A stretch of 64,000 nt of DNA from Chitinophagales bacterium (lineage in GTDB: Bacteria > Bacteroidota > Bacteroidia > Chitinophagales > Chitinophagaceae): contig JAFLBL010000005.1 in assembly GCA_017303855.1 (NCBI GenBank), positions 186,001 to 250,000 on the forward strand, in the 5' to 3' direction. A model generated the notes under the pieces. That model saw nothing but the letters and a program-made list of their open reading frames with translations. It was not told the origin of the DNA and ran no database searches. Of the stretch, positions 63,101 to 64,000 are shown in pieces. The position numbers and the translations under genes are program-made. The stretch's first letter is position 1; each line of letters begins with the position of its first letter.

Positions 63101-63484
63101 TCAGTTCTTAACCGCGATCATACTGATCTCCACATTCACAAACTTGGGGAGGGCTGAAACCTGCACGGTTTCGCGGGCGGGAAAATCCGTTTCGAAATAT
63201 TTTCCATAAATACCGTTGATGATGCTGAACTGATGCATATCGGTAATAAAAATGGTGGTTTTGACCACATCGCCGAAACCCATGCCGGCTGCAGCCAGTA
63301 CGGCCTGCAGGTTCTTCATTACCTGTTCGGTCTCCTCTTCAATACTGCCGTTTTTCAGTTCGCCCGTAGCCGGATCAATACAGACCTGTCCGGACATGTA
63401 TAAGGTATTACCGGAAAGTACAGCCTGGTTATACGGGCCAATGGGTGCAGGCGCCATCGGGGTGTTGATGATTGTTTTTGACAT
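63101..63484 (-). CDS. ridA: RidA family enamine/imine deaminase
   Basis: 127 residues from the ATG at 63482-63484; an upstream extension crosses the promoter and is rejected. The start MSKTIINTPMAPAPIGPYNQ, the segment NTLYMSGQVCIDPATGEL, and FPARETVQVSALPKFVNVEI with the conserved Arg that binds the substrate carboxylate are all typical of RidA. It removes reactive 2-aminoacrylate and related enamines in the cytoplasm. It forms a trimer in known cases. The gene is divergent from the dehydrogenase-like gene at the right edge. Confidence 0.95.
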   Translation of the reverse strand: MSKTIINTPMAPAPIGPYNQAVLSGNTLYMSGQVCIDPATGELKNGSIEEETEQVMKNLQAVLAAAGMGFGDVVKTTIFITDMHQFSIINGIYGKYFETDFPARETVQVSALPKFVNVEISMIAVKN

Positions 63485-63505
63485 TGTAGTATAAATTAGG
63501 TGCAG

Positions 63506-63536
63506 CGAATTTAGCTTTATACGTTTTCTTTGCAAA
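63506..63536 (-). promoter_or_regulatory. Promoter of ridA
   Basis: On the minus strand TTTG (63533-63536) and TAAATTCG (63506-63513) are separated by 19 bases. The first is a perfect -33 element and the second matches TAnnTTTG in all but one base. The leader would be about 15 bases. Confidence 0.55.
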
Positions 63537-63547
63537 AAAACAACCGG

Positions 63548-64000
63548 ATGAGGATTGCGGTAATTGCAACACCCGCTCTATATGACGCGTTTACAACCTG
63601 TGGTATTACCGGCGAACCGGTTATCGAACGGATGGAACAGCCCTGCACAGGTAACGGATACCAGGCAGTTATAGACTTCCTGTATACACCTGATGCGTAT
63701 ACGGAGGCTGGCATCAACAACCCGGACACCCTGTTTTTTTTTAATGCGGTTACGGATATCGCGGAAAATCGCCCGGCCCATACTATCCGGTTCAATGGCT
63801 GGCCCGGTTTTATAAGTGGCCCGTTACTTGAAGCCGCTTCATCCAATGAGGCTGATAAATTAAAAGCAGCGTTTGTACTTGATTTTTTTTCGAAAAAGCC
63901 GGAATGGGTACCCGATCAACCGGGTTTTATAGCGCCACGCGTGCTGGCAGCTGTTATCAATGAAGCCTGGCTGACACTGGAAGATGGTGTAAGTACAAAA
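63548..64000 (+). CDS. 3-hydroxyacyl-CoA dehydrogenase-like protein, partial (C-terminus beyond window)
   Basis: 151 codons from the ATG at 63548, open to the right edge. The N-terminal half (MRIAVIATPALYDAFTTCGI) resembles a Rossmann domain without the GxGxxG nucleotide loop. The segment GFIAPRVLAAVINEAWLTLE starts the C-terminal 3HCDH helical domain and matches the conserved GFIxNRVLxxxxNEA pattern, with Asn replaced by Ala-Pro. The lack of a glycine-rich loop suggests that this protein does not bind NAD in the normal way. Divergent from ridA. Confidence 0.7.
   Translation, partial: MRIAVIATPALYDAFTTCGITGEPVIERMEQPCTGNGYQAVIDFLYTPDAYTEAGINNPDTLFFFNAVTDIAENRPAHTIRFNGWPGFISGPLLEAASSNEADKLKAAFVLDFFSKKPEWVPDQPGFIAPRVLAAVINEAWLTLEDGVSTK

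Overview
The window looks like a chromosomal piece of a Bacteroidota bacterium, most likely from the Chitinophagaceae or a close relative. The signs are an UpxY-type antiterminator heading a very long polysaccharide operon, promoter elements of the TAnnTTTG type, a type IX secretion sorting domain, a META-domain protein, a WG-repeat protein and a fused IcmF-type mutase. Family placement is inference from gene content; no rRNA is present.

Bases 1-32,000 hold one polysaccharide (capsule or exopolysaccharide) locus of 29 genes, all on the minus strand. It begins at an upxY-like gene near 31,979 and runs off the left edge inside a glycosyltransferase. In transcription order it encodes: the antiterminator, a Wza-type export lipoprotein and a Wzc-type tyrosine kinase; nucleotide-sugar enzymes (UDP-HexNAc 4-epimerase, RfbB, RfbA, UDP-glucose dehydrogenase, UDP-glucuronate decarboxylase, a WbpD-like acetyltransferase, a WbpB-like oxidoreductase, Gmd, Fcl) with a transglutaminase-like protein among them; a Wzm/Wzt ABC exporter and a methyltransferase; then glycosyltransferases mixed with an acyltransferase-3, a second methyltransferase, an MBOAT plus AlgJ-like pair, a Wzy-like membrane protein and an AsnB-type amidotransferase. 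The precursors implied are GDP-fucose, UDP-xylose, a dTDP-deoxyhexose and perhaps a diacetamido-uronate.

Bases 32,100-40,800 are a mixed region: a NagX/HGSNAT-like membrane acetyltransferase, a META protein, RtcB RNA ligase, a YkuK-like RNase H-fold protein preceded by two tRNA-like sequences on the same strand, several very small ORFs and strong terminators, a PA0069-family radical SAM protein and a 2H phosphoesterase of the 2'-5' RNA ligase type. Two long, nearly identical inverted repeats (about 35.9 and 40.4-40.6 kb) flank most of it.

Bases 39,900-43,300 are an SOS or translesion cassette: a UmuD-like protein that has lost both catalytic residues, UmuC, an unknown protein and an SRAP/YedK protein. 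Next come a sulfatase, a NamZ-type muramidase and a lipoprotein amidase, then RhlE helicase, a WG-repeat protein and the large IcmF mutase. Divergent from icmF is a pair made of an AmgK-like sugar kinase fused to a RapZ C-terminal domain, and MurU. With NamZ and the amidase this gives most of a MurNAc recycling route. The right end holds an M1 aminopeptidase, a metallophosphoesterase, a very large BNR/Ig-like T9SS cargo gene interrupted by one in-frame TGA, RidA, and the start of a 3-hydroxyacyl-CoA dehydrogenase-like gene.

Many intergenic spaces carry short-period (7-9 bp) degenerate tandem repeats that often begin or end at the neighbouring start or stop codon. No rRNA, transposase, prophage gene or CRISPR array was seen.
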